Part shown: one piece after another, positions 53,820-61,993 of the stretch
Position numbering within the stretch: position 1 is the stretch's first letter
How the letters are laid out: every line of letters begins with the position of its first letter
Assembly (NCBI RefSeq): GCF_000308575.1
Contig: NZ_BAFZ01000107.1
Coordinates: 1-61,993, forward strand
Direction: 5' to 3'
DNA: 61,993 nt
DNA from: Nocardia exalbida NBRC 100660
Lineage (GTDB): Bacteria; Actinomycetota; Actinomycetes; Mycobacteriales; Mycobacteriaceae
Position numbers and translations under genes: made by a program
The notes under the pieces: model-generated
What the model was told of the DNA's origin: nothing
What the model saw: only the letters and a program-made list of their open reading frames with translations
Databases searched by the model: none

Positions 53820-53903
53820 ACAAGCGGCGGCGGCGAGATGGGCGTGGGTCGATGTTCCCCTCCGACATCGACTCTGGATTGGAAGTATGGGGGGGACGGT
53901 GGT

Positions 53904-53938
53904 ACCGGTCGGGACTCCCTCGCCGAGTCCCGACCGGT
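53904..53938. terminator. bidirectional hairpin terminator
   Basis: ACCGGTCGGGACTC (53904-53917), a 7-base loop, then GAGTCCCGACCGGT (53925-53938) give a perfect 14-bp stem. It lies between the convergent aldo/keto reductase and the small minus-strand gene, and lacks a U-tract. Confidence 0.75.
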
Positions 53939-54003
53939 GGGGTGAACTGCGCTGCCGAGCGGATCACGCTGGGCGGCAACGAGTTCGGTGCGCCGACGGT
54001 CGG

Positions 54004-54270
54004 TCAGCGCGAGTATCCGTCGGCCCGGCTGTCGGGGATGACGCGGCCGGACGCGACCAGGGTGCGGAAGGCCGCCTGCTTGCGGGGGCAGGCGTCGGCG
54101 CGGCAAGGGCGGTGACCCTGCATCACCCGATGCGCCTGTTCGATGGTGAACGGATGCTCGGGCGGGCGGTGCGCGTCCTCGGCGCCGCCGTGCGGCAGAC
54201 ACGATCCGACACCGATGATGGCGGCCACCAGCAGCGTGCACGCGCCGAGCATGCCCAGCAGCGGTTCCAC
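54004..54270 (-). CDS. small membrane-anchored or secreted hypothetical protein
   Basis: This 88-residue protein begins with a hydrophobic segment (MEPLLGMLGACTLLVAAIIGVGSCLPHGG), a possible signal or anchor. A polar part with HPFTIEQAHRVMQGHRPCRADACPRKQAAFRTLVASGR holds two cysteines. It starts with GTG seven bases after the stop of the 62-residue gene and is clearly in one operon with it. I do not recognise a function. It may be a small envelope protein. Confidence 0.7.
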   Translation of the reverse strand: MEPLLGMLGACTLLVAAIIGVGSCLPHGGAEDAHRPPEHPFTIEQAHRVMQGHRPCRADACPRKQAAFRTLVASGRVIPDSRADGYSR

Positions 54271-54276
54271 GGCGGA

Positions 54277-54465
54277 TTACTGGCCGGCGGCCTGCCGGGA
54301 ACAGAACGCCGAGGCGGTTAGGTACTGACGGCAGGTCGCGCCGTGTCCCGCGTGGACGGCGCAGAGAAACCGTGCGCGGTCGTAGGTCAGACCGAGCGGT
54401 TCCTGTGTGCAGTCGCGGCTTTGCACCAGCCACAATTCTCTGACGTCCGAGTGCAACACGTCCAT
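54277..54465 (-). CDS. small cysteine-containing hypothetical protein
   Basis: This 62-residue protein contains four cysteines (SRDCTQ, FLCAV, ATCRQ, AFCSR) and the phrase LWLVQSRDCTQEPLGLTYDRARFLCAVHAGHGATCRQYLTA, suggesting a small folded domain, perhaps with metal or disulfides. ATG 54465 is preceded by TGGAGGTGAAAG, a strong ribosome site. It is first of a two-gene unit and divergent from the third HTH-TPR regulator at 54721. Function unknown. Confidence 0.75.
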   Translation of the reverse strand: MDVLHSDVRELWLVQSRDCTQEPLGLTYDRARFLCAVHAGHGATCRQYLTASAFCSRQAAGQ

Positions 54466-54640
54466 CTTTCACCTCCACTTGAGCAGTGCACCCGGCACCG
54501 AGAAGGCGCCGCCGGATCGCGCTCGACACGGATGGATCGGGCCGTGTCGGGACCGTGCGCCGGGTTCCGGACAACGGGCGCCCTCGACAGGGTTTGGGCG
54601 GACCCCCGATGCCGGGTGCGGTTCAACAGTGCGCGTTGCG

Positions 54641-54664
54641 ATTCGGTAGATAACAGACCCGAAT
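54641..54664. promoter_or_regulatory. inverted repeat around a -10-like box upstream of HTH-TPR gene 3
   Basis: ATTCGG-N12-CCGAAT encloses TAGATAACA, a plausible -10 region, 57 bp before the ATG at 54721. It is a candidate operator for the regulator itself. Confidence 0.45.
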
Positions 54665-54720
54665 GCGGTAATTGCGAGTACTTTCCGTTTGTAGCGGCCT
54701 GGAGCGAGGAAGAGAGACCT

Positions 54721-56067
54721 ATGGTGGAGGTCGACTGGACGGGCGAAGCTGTACATGCGCTTCGCACGGCGATGAAGCGAAGCCGTTATGAATTCGCGCG
54801 TCTGGTGGGCGTCACACCGCGCACCGTGGTCCTGTGGGAGAACGGCCGGACAACCCGGATGCACGCCGCTAGCCAGCGTCTCCTCGACAGAGTCCTGTCG
54901 CAGGTCGATTCCGTCGTCGCCGAACGATTCGAGCGTGCGATCGCCACGGGCCGGGCGACCGCCCCCGACTACGAAAGCGCTGATTCGGCGCCCGAAAGGC
55001 ACACCAAGCTCGGTAGGGAAATCGGGCTCGACAAGGAAGTCGAGGAAGACGACGTGAGAAGGCGAGAACTGCTGGCCTGCATCGGCGCGGGCCTGGCAGG
55101 CCAGGCGGCAGACCTGGTGGCGAGCGAACCGGAACGGATGCTGGCAACCCTCGACGCGGGGTCGATCAGCGAACGGCGACTGGCGTTCCTGGAGCAGTCG
55201 GCCGAGGTCCTCGGCACACGGGTGGTGCAGGTGCCGCCGCACGAACTGCTGCAGACCGGGCTCGAGCAATTCCGGATGGTCCGAAGCTGTCTCGGCGAAC
55301 GGCAGCCCACCCATCATCAGGTCCGGCTGGTGCGCACGGCGGGCAGACTGGCGAACGTGGTCGGCGAGATCCTGTTCAACGAGGGGCATTTCGGCCAGGC
55401 GCGGATGTGGTATGCCACCGCGATCCATGCCGCCCAGGACATCGGCGACCGCTATTCGGAGGACATCGCACTGGCCGGGCTCGCGTATTTGCCCACCTAT
55501 AGCGATAAGCCGAAGGAAGTTTTGCAGTTACTCGACGGCCGATTGCAAGAAAATCCGTCCTACGGCCCGGCCGCCGCATGGTTGTGGGGAATGGCGGCGC
55601 GCGCGCACGCCAGTCTCGGGCACGCCGACGAATTCGCGCGCTGTATCACGCGATCGGCATCGGCTTTGGAAGACGTCGGGCCGGAAGACCTTTCGGTCGG
55701 TATTTTTTCTTTCCGCCCGGAGAAACTCGCCTTTTATCAGGCGATCGGATATTCCCGCCTCGGCCGAGCCGACGAGACCGCCGTGGCGGCCGCCCGCGCG
55801 ATGGCGCTGTACGACCCGTCGGAGACCATGGAGCCCGCCCTGGTCCGCTTCGAGCACGCCACGGCGCTGCTGGCCTCCGGCGAGATCGAGGAAGCCTGCG
55901 CGGTGGCGACCAGCGCCATCACGAACGCGCACACCTACGTCGGGCTCACCGTCACCCAGCGCGCCAAGCAGTTCGACTCGGCGCTCGGCGGGCTGCGCAC
56001 CAGAGCCGTCGGTGAATGGCGTCAGCGGGCGCACGCGGTGATCGACTCGGCACAGGTCAAGGCCTGA
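54721..56067 (+). CDS. XRE-type HTH-TPR regulator, third family member
   Basis: This 448-residue regulator has an HTH at residues ~15-60 (LRTAMKRSRYEFARLVGVTPRTVVLWENGRTTRM). An RRRELLACIGAGLAG linker lies near residue 115 and TPR-like helices run to the C terminus (GHFGQARMWYATAIHAAQDIGDRYSEDIALAGLAYL; GYSRLGRADETAVAAARAMALYDPSE). It shares the plan of the pair at 28-31 kb but not their sequence. ATG 54721 follows GGAAGAGAGA; the frame is open upstream to 54343 over the divergent genes and is not used. It may control the two small divergent genes. It converges on mbtH with a hairpin between them. Confidence 0.88.
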   Translation: MVEVDWTGEAVHALRTAMKRSRYEFARLVGVTPRTVVLWENGRTTRMHAASQRLLDRVLSQVDSVVAERFERAIATGRATAPDYESADSAPERHTKLGREIGLDKEVEEDDVRRRELLACIGAGLAGQAADLVASEPERMLATLDAGSISERRLAFLEQSAEVLGTRVVQVPPHELLQTGLEQFRMVRSCLGERQPTHHQVRLVRTAGRLANVVGEILFNEGHFGQARMWYATAIHAAQDIGDRYSEDIALAGLAYLPTYSDKPKEVLQLLDGRLQENPSYGPAAAWLWGMAARAHASLGHADEFARCITRSASALEDVGPEDLSVGIFSFRPEKLAFYQAIGYSRLGRADETAVAAARAMALYDPSETMEPALVRFEHATALLASGEIEEACAVATSAITNAHTYVGLTVTQRAKQFDSALGGLRTRAVGEWRQRAHAVIDSAQVKA

Positions 56068-56073
56068 GGCGGA

Positions 56074-56111
56074 GCGCGCCGGTCGGCAGGGGGGGATGGG
56101 GACCGGCGCGC
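56074..56111. terminator. hairpin between convergent HTH-TPR gene and mbtH
   Basis: GCGCGCCGGTC (56074-56084) and GACCGGCGCGC (56101-56111) form a perfect 11-bp stem with a 16-base G-rich loop. It probably ends transcription from both sides. Confidence 0.65.
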
Positions 56112-56128
56112 CCCGCGCATTCAGGTGG

Positions 56129-56347
56129 TCAGTTCGCCTCGCTGGACATGGCCTCGATGAGCGACTTGGGGCGCATGTCCACCCAGTGCGTCTCCACGTA
56201 CTCCAGGCAGGACTTGCGATTGGCGGCGCCGTAGGCGATGGTCCAGCCGCCGGGGACGGCGGCGAAGACCGGCCACAGGGAGTGTTCGCCCTCTTTGTTG
56301 ATCAGGACGTAGAACTTGGCGTCGTCGTTTTCGAACGGATTGGTCAT
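56129..56347 (-). CDS. mbtH: MbtH-like protein
   Basis: This 72-residue MbtH-family protein binds NRPS adenylation domains and supports their folding or activity. Family motifs are present: NPFENDDAKFYVLINKEGEHSLWP, VPGGWTIAYG and CLEYVETHWVDMRPKSL, with the conserved tryptophans. It starts 38 bp after the NRPS stop with AGAAGG as ribosome site, so it is the last gene of that operon in this window. The 7-module NRPS at the other end has no MbtH gene in the window and could share this one. Confidence 0.97.
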   Translation of the reverse strand: MTNPFENDDAKFYVLINKEGEHSLWPVFAAVPGGWTIAYGAANRKSCLEYVETHWVDMRPKSLIEAMSSEAN

Positions 56348-56385
56348 TTCGGATTTCCTTCTTCCTGGTCGGGTCGGGGGGGGAT

Positions 56386-59300
56386 CTAGGGGCGCTCGGT
56401 GTCCGCCAGCGCCGCGGTGAGGACGTGGCCGATCCGCGCCAGCGCGGACTCCGAGGTCATCCGCCAGTGCGAGGCGTGCACCGCGTGGTTGTGCACGGTG
56501 CCGTCCACGGCGTCGGCCCAGCTCGCGGCGCCCGCGGCGCCGGTGGGATCGTCCAGCGCGGCGGTGAAGTACAGCAGGTTGCCCTTGTACGGGCGGGGGC
56601 GGTAGCGCCGGATCAACTCCAGTGACCCGGCCCCCGCGCTCAGCACTCGGTCGAGGTGGTCGGCGCCGAACGAGGCGAACGGCTCGGGCAGTCGCGCGAG
56701 CCTGCGCGCGAGCCGGGGCAGGTCCAGTTCGGCGTCCCCGTCATCGGCCGCTTCGCCGAGCAACCCGCCGAGCAGATCGGCGACCGGCAGGGCGGTGGCC
56801 TCCTCCGCGTCGACCCGCAGCGAGCTGTCCATCATGGCCAGGACCGCGACCCGCTGGCCCTGCTCCTGCAACTGCGTCGCCACCGCGTGCGCCAGCACGC
56901 CGCCGAGCGACCAGCCGAGCAGGTGGTACGGCCCCTCGGGCTGCACGGCGCGGATCTCCCGCACGTACCGGCGCGCCCAGTCGTCGATGGACTCCGGAAG
57001 GGCCTCGCCCGGGTTCAGCACCGGCGACTGGATGCCGTACACGTCCCGCTCCGGGTCCAGGTGCGCAGCGAGACCCGCGAAGGACCACGCCACACCACCG
57101 GCGGGATGGATGCAGAACAGCGGCTCCCGAGCGCCGCCGGTGCGCAGCGCGAGCACGACGTCGAACGCGGCGGCCGCGTCGACCCGGCCGCGACCGCAGC
57201 GGTGCTGCTCCAGCTGGGCGATCAGGCGCGCCGGCGTCGGCGCGGCGAACAGCCAGAGCACCGGGATCTGCTCGCCCAGCGCCGCGCTCAGGCGGACGGC
57301 CAAGCGGGTGGCCAGCAGCGAGTTGCCGCCGCGTTCGAAGAAGTTGTCGTCCAGGCCGACCCGCTCGGCGGCGAGCACCTCGGCGAAGTCCGCGCACACG
57401 GCACGTTCCAGATCGGTGCCGGGGGCGCGGGATTCCCGCGCGTGCGGCTCCGGGCGCGGCAAGGCCGCGCGATCGACCTTGCCGTTCGCGGTGAGCGGCA
57501 AGATCTCCAATTGCCGCAGCTGCGTGGGCACCATGTAGCTCGGCAGGACATCGGCCAGCGCGGCGCGCAGCGCGCCCGGGTCGAGCCGTTCAGCGGCGGT
57601 GAAGTAACCGGCCAGCACGGCGTTCGCGCCGTCGGTGTCGTAGGCGAGGACGATCGCCGCGCCGATCTCGGGCCGCGAGCGCAGGGCGTGCTCGATCTCG
57701 GCGAGCTCGATGCGGTAGCCGCGGATCTTCACCTGGAAATCACGCCGCTCGACGTACTCGAGGTTGCCGTCGGCGGCCCAGCGCACCATGTCGCCGGTGC
57801 GGTACAGGCGGGCGCCCGCAGGCCCGAACGGGTCGGCCACGAACCGTTCCGCGGTGAGTTCGGCTCGGCCGTGGTAGCCGCGGGCCAGCTGCGCGCCGCC
57901 GAGGTACAGCTCACCGGTCACCCCGGCGGGCACCGGGTGCAGCCGGTCGTCGAGCACGTAGACCCGATTACCGGATTGGGGCGTGCCGATGGGCACCAGT
58001 GCCTGCCGGATGTCGGTTTCCGCCCGGAACCGGGTCACCGACACCGCGGCTTCGGTGGGTCCGTAGAGGTTGTCGATCCCGGCCGCGGTGAGCGCCTCGA
58101 CCCGCCGCACCGTCGCGGCGGACAACGCCTCACCGATGACGAGCAACCGGCGCAGCGAAGGCGGCAGCCTGCGCTCGCCGGAGGCTTCGGCCAGCAGCGC
58201 CAGCAGCGAGGGCACCAGGGTCAGCGTCGTCACCGAAGCGCGGCGAACCAGGTCGAGCAGGGCCGCCGGGTCGCGCTGCGCGTCCTGCGGGGCGAGCACC
58301 AGTCGGGCCCCGGTTCGCAACGCCCACCAGTACTCCCACACCGACAGGTCGAAGGCGGCCGAGGTCAGCACCAGCGCCGCGTCGTCCGAGCCGAGCGCGT
58401 ATTCCGACTGCATCCAGTCCAGCTGATGCGCGACCGCCGCGTGCGGCACCGCCACACCCTTCGGCACACCGGTGGAACCGGAGGTGAAGATGATGTACGC
58501 GGTGTTCGCGGGCGAGAGCGCGGCGATCCGTTCGTCGTCGCGCACCGGGTGGTCGGCCACCGTGTCGGCGACGGTCGAGATATCGAGCACCACACCGTGT
58601 TCCGATGCGGCCACGGGCAGCATCGGCTCGCGCGCCGAGGTGAGCACCAGGTGCGGTCCCGCGGCGGCGAGCACGCCGGCGGTGCGTTCCAGCGGATGCG
58701 CCGGGTCCAGCGGCACGTACGCGCCGCCTGCCGTCACCACCGCGTACATCGCGACGAGCAGGTCGACGCTGCGCGGAATGGCCAGCGCCACCGGCTTCTC
58801 CGGGCCGATCCCGCGTGCGATGAGTACCCGGGCCAGGCGGTTGACCCGCGCGGCGAACTCCGCGTAGGTGAGGGTGGTGGCGTCGTCGACGATGGCGACC
58901 GCCTGTGGCGTCCTGGCCGCCTGCGCCTCGAACGCGGCGATCAGCGTCGTCGGGGCGAAGGCCTGCCCGGCTCGGTTCCAGGTCACCAGCACGCGCTCGG
59001 TCTCGGCCGGGTCCAGCAGCGCGAGATCACCGACGGGCAGCCGCGGGTCCGCGCACACCGCGTTCAGCAGCCGTTGCAGGCGGGTGGCGAACCCGGCCAC
59101 CGTGGACTCGTCGAACAGGGCGGTGGCGTAGGTGAGCGAGGCCGCCATGCCCGCCGGGGTTCCGCCGGGGCCGTAGCGGTCGGTGACGACCAGGTGCAGG
59201 TCGAACTGGGCGACCTCGGAGTCGAAATCGGCGGCGGTGGCGGTCAATCCGTCCAGCGAGAAATCGGCTTCCGCCTGGTTGTGGAAGGAGAAGCCGACCT

Positions 59301-61993
59301 GGAACAGCGGATGGCGGGCGGTGGACCGCTCCGGGTTGAGCACCTCGACCAGACGCTCGAACGGCACGTCGGCGTGCGCGAAGGCCGCGACATCGGTGGC
59401 GCGGACGCGGGCGAGCAGGCCCGCGAAACCCTCGCCCGCGTCGACCTGGGCCCGCAGGACCAGCGTGTTGACGAACATGCCGACCACGTCGTCGAGTTCG
59501 GCCGCTCCGCGCCCGGCCACCGGCGTGCCCACCGCGATGTCCGCGGTGCCCGACAGGCGGGCGAGCAGCACCGCGAACGCCGCGTGCAGCACCATGAACA
59601 GCGTCGCGCCGGATTCGCGGCCGAGTTCGGTCAGCCGGGCGTGCACGTCCGGGGCGATCGCGAAATCGACGTGCCTGCCGCGCGTCGCGACGACGGCGGG
59701 GCGCGGGCGATCGGCGGGCAGGTTCAGCTGCGCGGGCAGATCGGCCAGCGTCTCGGTCCAGAACCGGATCTGACGCGCCAGCAGCGAAGCGGGATCGTCT
59801 TCCGCACCGAGCAGTTCGCGCTGCCACACGCTGAAATCGGTGTATTGCACCGGAAGCGGCGACCAGTCCGGCGCGGCGCCGCGTCTGCGTGCCGCGTAGG
59901 CGACCATGACGTCGCGGGCCAACGGCGCCAGCGACGAGCCGTCGGCGGCGATGTGGTGCACCACGACGACGAGCACGTGCTCGGTCACCGGATCCGCCGC
60001 GGCGCCGTCGACCGGAGCGAACAGCCGGGCGCGGACGGGGACGGTGTCGGTGACGTCGAACCCGCCGCCCACGAAGTCGGCCACCGCCGCGGCGAGGTCG
60101 TCGGCCGCGACGGCGATGGGCGCCAGCACCGGTGTGCTGTCGGCGACCGGCAAGACGACCTGCACCGGCCCGGACGCGTGCAGCGGGTAGACCGTGCGCA
60201 GCACGTCGTGGCGGGCGACGACGTCACCGATCGCGGCGTTCAGCGCCGCCACGTCCAGCTCGCCGGTCAGGCGCACCGCCAGCGGGATGTTGTAGGCGGT
60301 GGACTGCCGATCGAGGCGGTTGAGGAACCACATGCGCTGCTGCGCGAGCGAAAGGGGCACGGGGCCGGTCAGCGCGCGCCGGGTGAGCACGGGGCGGGGA
60401 GCCGCACCGGAGGCGATCTCCAGCGCGCGGGCCAGCGCGGCGACCGTCGGGTGCTCGAACACCGCGCGGACGCCGACGGCGACCGCCAGCCGGTCCCCGA
60501 GCCGCGCGGCTAGCTGGGTCGCGGTCAGCGAGTTGCCGCCGCGGGCGAAGAAGTCGTCGTCCGCACCGACGCGCTCGAGTCCGAGGACCTCCGCGACCGT
60601 TCGCGCCACCGCTCGCTCGACCTCGGTACCGGGCGCGCGGAACGGCGCGGCGCGAAGCTCCGGCCGCGGCAGCGCGGTTCGGTCCAGCTTGCCGACCGGA
60701 GTCAAAGGCAATTCGTCGAGTACCAGCAGGCTGCTCGGCACCATGTACCCGGCGAGCGAGCGAGCGGCGTGCGCCCGCAGGTCGGCGACGTCGATCGTGT
60801 GGCCGGGGGCGGCGACGACGTAGGCGAGCAGCGACACCGCGCCCGAGGCGTCGGTGTGGCCCACGGTGACGGCCGCGCGCACCGTCTCGTGTGCCGCGAG
60901 CACGGCGTCGATCTCGCCGAGTTCGATGCGCAGGCCGCGCACCTTCACCTGCTGATCCGAACGCCCGACATAGCGCAGTGCGCCCGACCGGGTCCAGCGC
61001 ACCAGGTCACCGGTCCGGTACAGTCGTCCGCCCGCGGGGCCGTGGGGGTCGGCGACGAACCGGGCCGCCGAAAGACCGGGCCGCGCATGATATCCCCGGG
61101 CCAGGCCGGGTCCGCGCAGGTACAGCTCGCCGGTGACGCCGACCGGCACGGGCCGCAGCCTGCCGTCCAGCACCAGCGCGGACATGCCGTGGATCGGCGT
61201 GCCGAGATCGAGGGGATCGCCGGGCCGCAACGCCGCGCTGATCGTCGCGATGACGGTGGTCTCGGTCGGGCCGTAGGTGTTGTGGAACGACCGGCCGGGC
61301 GCCCAGTGCCGCACCGTGTCCGGGCCGTAGGCCTCGCCTCCGACGGTGAGTTGCCGCAGGCAGCTCAGCTCGGCCGGGTCGAGCGTCGGCAGGACCGCCG
61401 GGGTGAGGAACGCGTGCGTCACCCGCCGGTCGCGGATGAGCGCGGTGAGTTCCGTGCCGCCGTAGACACCCGGGGGCGCGATCACCAGCGCCGCCCCGGC
61501 GGACAGGGCCAGCAGCAGTTCGAGCATGGACGCGTCGAAGCTGGGTGAGGCCACGTGCAGGACGCGCGCGTCGGCGGTGACCGCGTACCGGTCCCGCTGC
61601 GCGAGGGCGACTCCGGCGAGACCGCCGTGCGTGGCGACCACGCCCTTGGGCGTGCCGGTGGAGCCGGAGGTGTAGATCATCCAGGCCGGGTTCTCCACCC
61701 GCACGGGGCGGATCAGCTCGGCGGCATCGATCGGTGCTCCGCTGTTGCGGCGCATCCGCGCCGCCGTGGACGGCGCGTCCAGCACCAGCCAGTCGACGGC
61801 ACCGGGCAGTGCCGCGCGGCAGGTGGCGATCGTCAGGCCCAGCGCCGCACCGGAATCGGTGAGCATGTGCGCGATCCGCTCGGCCGGATAGGTGGGGTCG
61901 ACCGGGACGAACACCGCGCCGGTCTTGGCCACCGCCCACACCGCGAGCACGGAGCTGATCGAGCGCGGCACCGCCACGGCCACCACGTCCTCG
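56386..61993 (-). CDS. nonribosomal peptide synthetase, terminal part (A-T-C-A-T-TE; 5' end off window)
   Basis: About 1,868 codons are visible. First is an A domain entered just after core A1, with MIYTSGSTGTPKG and a pocket read by eye as D-A-L-F-T-G-T-V-I. T follows (RGGNSL near 60530), then C (VVHHIAADGSS near 59950). The last A domain (IIFTSGSTGVPKG) has pocket D-L-W-T-L-I-L-V-S and is followed by T (RGGNSLLATRL near 57320). A type I thioesterase (PLFCIHPAGGVAWSF, nucleophile GWSLGG near 56915, His region HAVHASHWRM) closes the chain. No epimerase is visible. The thioesterase releases the product by hydrolysis or cyclisation. Substrates are not assigned: the first pocket resembles module 6 and the second resembles module 1 of the other NRPS. 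It is cotranscribed with mbtH. Confidence 0.96.
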   Translation of the reverse strand, partial: EDVVAVAVPRSISSVLAVWAVAKTGAVFVPVDPTYPAERIAHMLTDSGAALGLTIATCRAALPGAVDWLVLDAPSTAARMRRNSGAPIDAAELIRPVRVENPAWMIYTSGSTGTPKGVVATHGGLAGVALAQRDRYAVTADARVLHVASPSFDASMLELLLALSAGAALVIAPPGVYGGTELTALIRDRRVTHAFLTPAVLPTLDPAELSCLRQLTVGGEAYGPDTVRHWAPGRSFHNTYGPTETTVIATISAALRPGDPLDLGTPIHGMSALVLDGRLRPVPVGVTGELYLRGPGLARGYHARPGLSAARFVADPHGPAGGRLYRTGDLVRWTRSGALRYVGRSDQQVKVRGLRIELGEIDAVLAAHETVRAAVTVGHTDASGAVSLLAYVVAAPGHTIDVADLRAHAARSLAGYMVPSSLLVLDELPLTPVGKLDRTALPRPELRAAPFRAPGTEVERAVARTVAEVLGLERVGADDDFFARGGNSLTATQLAARLGDRLAVAVGVRAVFEHPTVAALARALEIASGAAPRPVLTRRALTGPVPLSLAQQRMWFLNRLDRQSTAYNIPLAVRLTGELDVAALNAAIGDVVARHDVLRTVYPLHASGPVQVVLPVADSTPVLAPIAVAADDLAAAVADFVGGGFDVTDTVPVRARLFAPVDGAAADPVTEHVLVVVVHHIAADGSSLAPLARDVMVAYAARRRGAAPDWSPLPVQYTDFSVWQRELLGAEDDPASLLARQIRFWTETLADLPAQLNLPADRPRPAVVATRGRHVDFAIAPDVHARLTELGRESGATLFMVLHAAFAVLLARLSGTADIAVGTPVAGRGAAELDDVVGMFVNTLVLRAQVDAGEGFAGLLARVRATDVAAFAHADVPFERLVEVLNPERSTARHPLFQVGFSFHNQAEADFSLDGLTATAADFDSEVAQFDLHLVVTDRYGPGGTPAGMAASLTYATALFDESTVAGFATRLQRLLNAVCADPRLPVGDLALLDPAETERVLVTWNRAGQAFAPTTLIAAFEAQAARTPQAVAIVDDATTLTYAEFAARVNRLARVLIARGIGPEKPVALAIPRSVDLLVAMYAVVTAGGAYVPLDPAHPLERTAGVLAAAGPHLVLTSAREPMLPVAASEHGVVLDISTVADTVADHPVRDDERIAALSPANTAYIIFTSGSTGVPKGVAVPHAAVAHQLDWMQSEYALGSDDAALVLTSAAFDLSVWEYWWALRTGARLVLAPQDAQRDPAALLDLVRRASVTTLTLVPSLLALLAEASGERRLPPSLRRLLVIGEALSAATVRRVEALTAAGIDNLYGPTEAAVSVTRFRAETDIRQALVPIGTPQSGNRVYVLDDRLHPVPAGVTGELYLGGAQLARGYHGRAELTAERFVADPFGPAGARLYRTGDMVRWAADGNLEYVERRDFQVKIRGYRIELAEIEHALRSRPEIGAAIVLAYDTDGANAVLAGYFTAAERLDPGALRAALADVLPSYMVPTQLRQLEILPLTANGKVDRAALPRPEPHARESRAPGTDLERAVCADFAEVLAAERVGLDDNFFERGGNSLLATRLAVRLSAALGEQIPVLWLFAAPTPARLIAQLEQHRCGRGRVDAAAAFDVVLALRTGGAREPLFCIHPAGGVAWSFAGLAAHLDPERDVYGIQSPVLNPGEALPESIDDWARRYVREIRAVQPEGPYHLLGWSLGGVLAHAVATQLQEQGQRVAVLAMMDSSLRVDAEEATALPVADLLGGLLGEAADDGDAELDLPRLARRLARLPEPFASFGADHLDRVLSAGAGSLELIRRYRPRPYKGNLLYFTAALDDPTGAAGAASWADAVDGTVHNHAVHASHWRMTSESALARIGHVLTAALADTERP

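Noticed and set aside
53543..54321. Plus-strand frames across the region after the aldo/keto reductase
   Set aside because: They cross the strong hairpin at 53904-53938 and lie opposite two small genes with better ribosome sites.
56656..60513. Plus-strand 1285-residue frame
   Set aside because: It is a shadow of the terminal NRPS, with the same composition bias and no domains.

Overview
The window is GC-rich actinobacterial chromosomal DNA. It looks like Nocardia or a close Corynebacteriales relative. The grounds are the codon bias, very long nonribosomal peptide synthetase (NRPS) genes with an MbtH partner, and a leucine-degradation operon in the same gene order as the Mycobacterium tuberculosis accD1-accA1-fadE19-Rv2499c-citE block. 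Several genes also appear to be leaderless, and there are many TetR and XRE regulators. No rRNA, tRNA, CRISPR array or complete insertion sequence was seen.

Layout. (1) Positions 1-22777, minus strand: the first ~7,590 codons of a giant NRPS that runs off the left edge. It has five C-A-T modules, one C-A-T-E module and a seventh C-A module cut at the window edge. It opens with a condensation domain, as lipopeptide or aryl-capped synthetases do. The readable specificity codes suggest X-X-Ser-Ser-Thr-(D)X-. Two of its adenylation domains carry the same 39-bp in-frame insertion. (2) 23.2-25.9 kb: a hypothetical gene coupled to cobM (cobalamin synthesis), an F420/FMN-type oxidoreductase and a small dimeric-barrel-like protein. 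(3) 25.9-31.7 kb: an accessory patch. It holds a PI3/4-kinase-like protein with a small partner, a resolvase-like protein without catalytic serine, two tandemly duplicated HTH-TPR regulators whose ends are identical but whose cores differ, and a resolvase/IS110 chimeric remnant. (4) 31.7-34.8 kb: HxlR with NmrA, and TetR with a methyltransferase, each with clear operator palindromes. (5) 35-47 kb: a catabolic island. LysR faces an MHS-family transporter and a 3-hydroxybutyrate dehydrogenase. A TetR faces accD1-accA1-acyl-CoA dehydrogenase-MaoC-CitE-like lyase, followed by acetoacetyl-CoA synthetase. (6) 47-54 kb: vapBC, a small orphan protein, a cytochrome P450, two tandem regulators that each contain two TetR DNA-binding domains, and an aldo/keto reductase. 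(7) 54-62 kb: two small minus-strand proteins divergent from a third HTH-TPR regulator, then mbtH and the 3' end of a second NRPS (A-T-C-A-T-TE).

How the genes work together. The 35-47 kb island makes a coherent pathway. Leucine-derived acyl-CoA is oxidised, carboxylated by the biotin enzyme, hydrated and cleaved to acetoacetate plus acetyl-CoA. 3-Hydroxybutyrate, perhaps imported by the transporter, also becomes acetoacetate, and the last gene activates acetoacetate to the CoA ester. The two NRPS ends lie 34 kb apart with unrelated genes between them. One ends in a thioesterase and the other begins with a condensation domain, so they look like two separate assembly lines. The most unusual items are the repeated A-domain insert and the HTH-TPR duplication with homogenised ends and a divergent sensor core.
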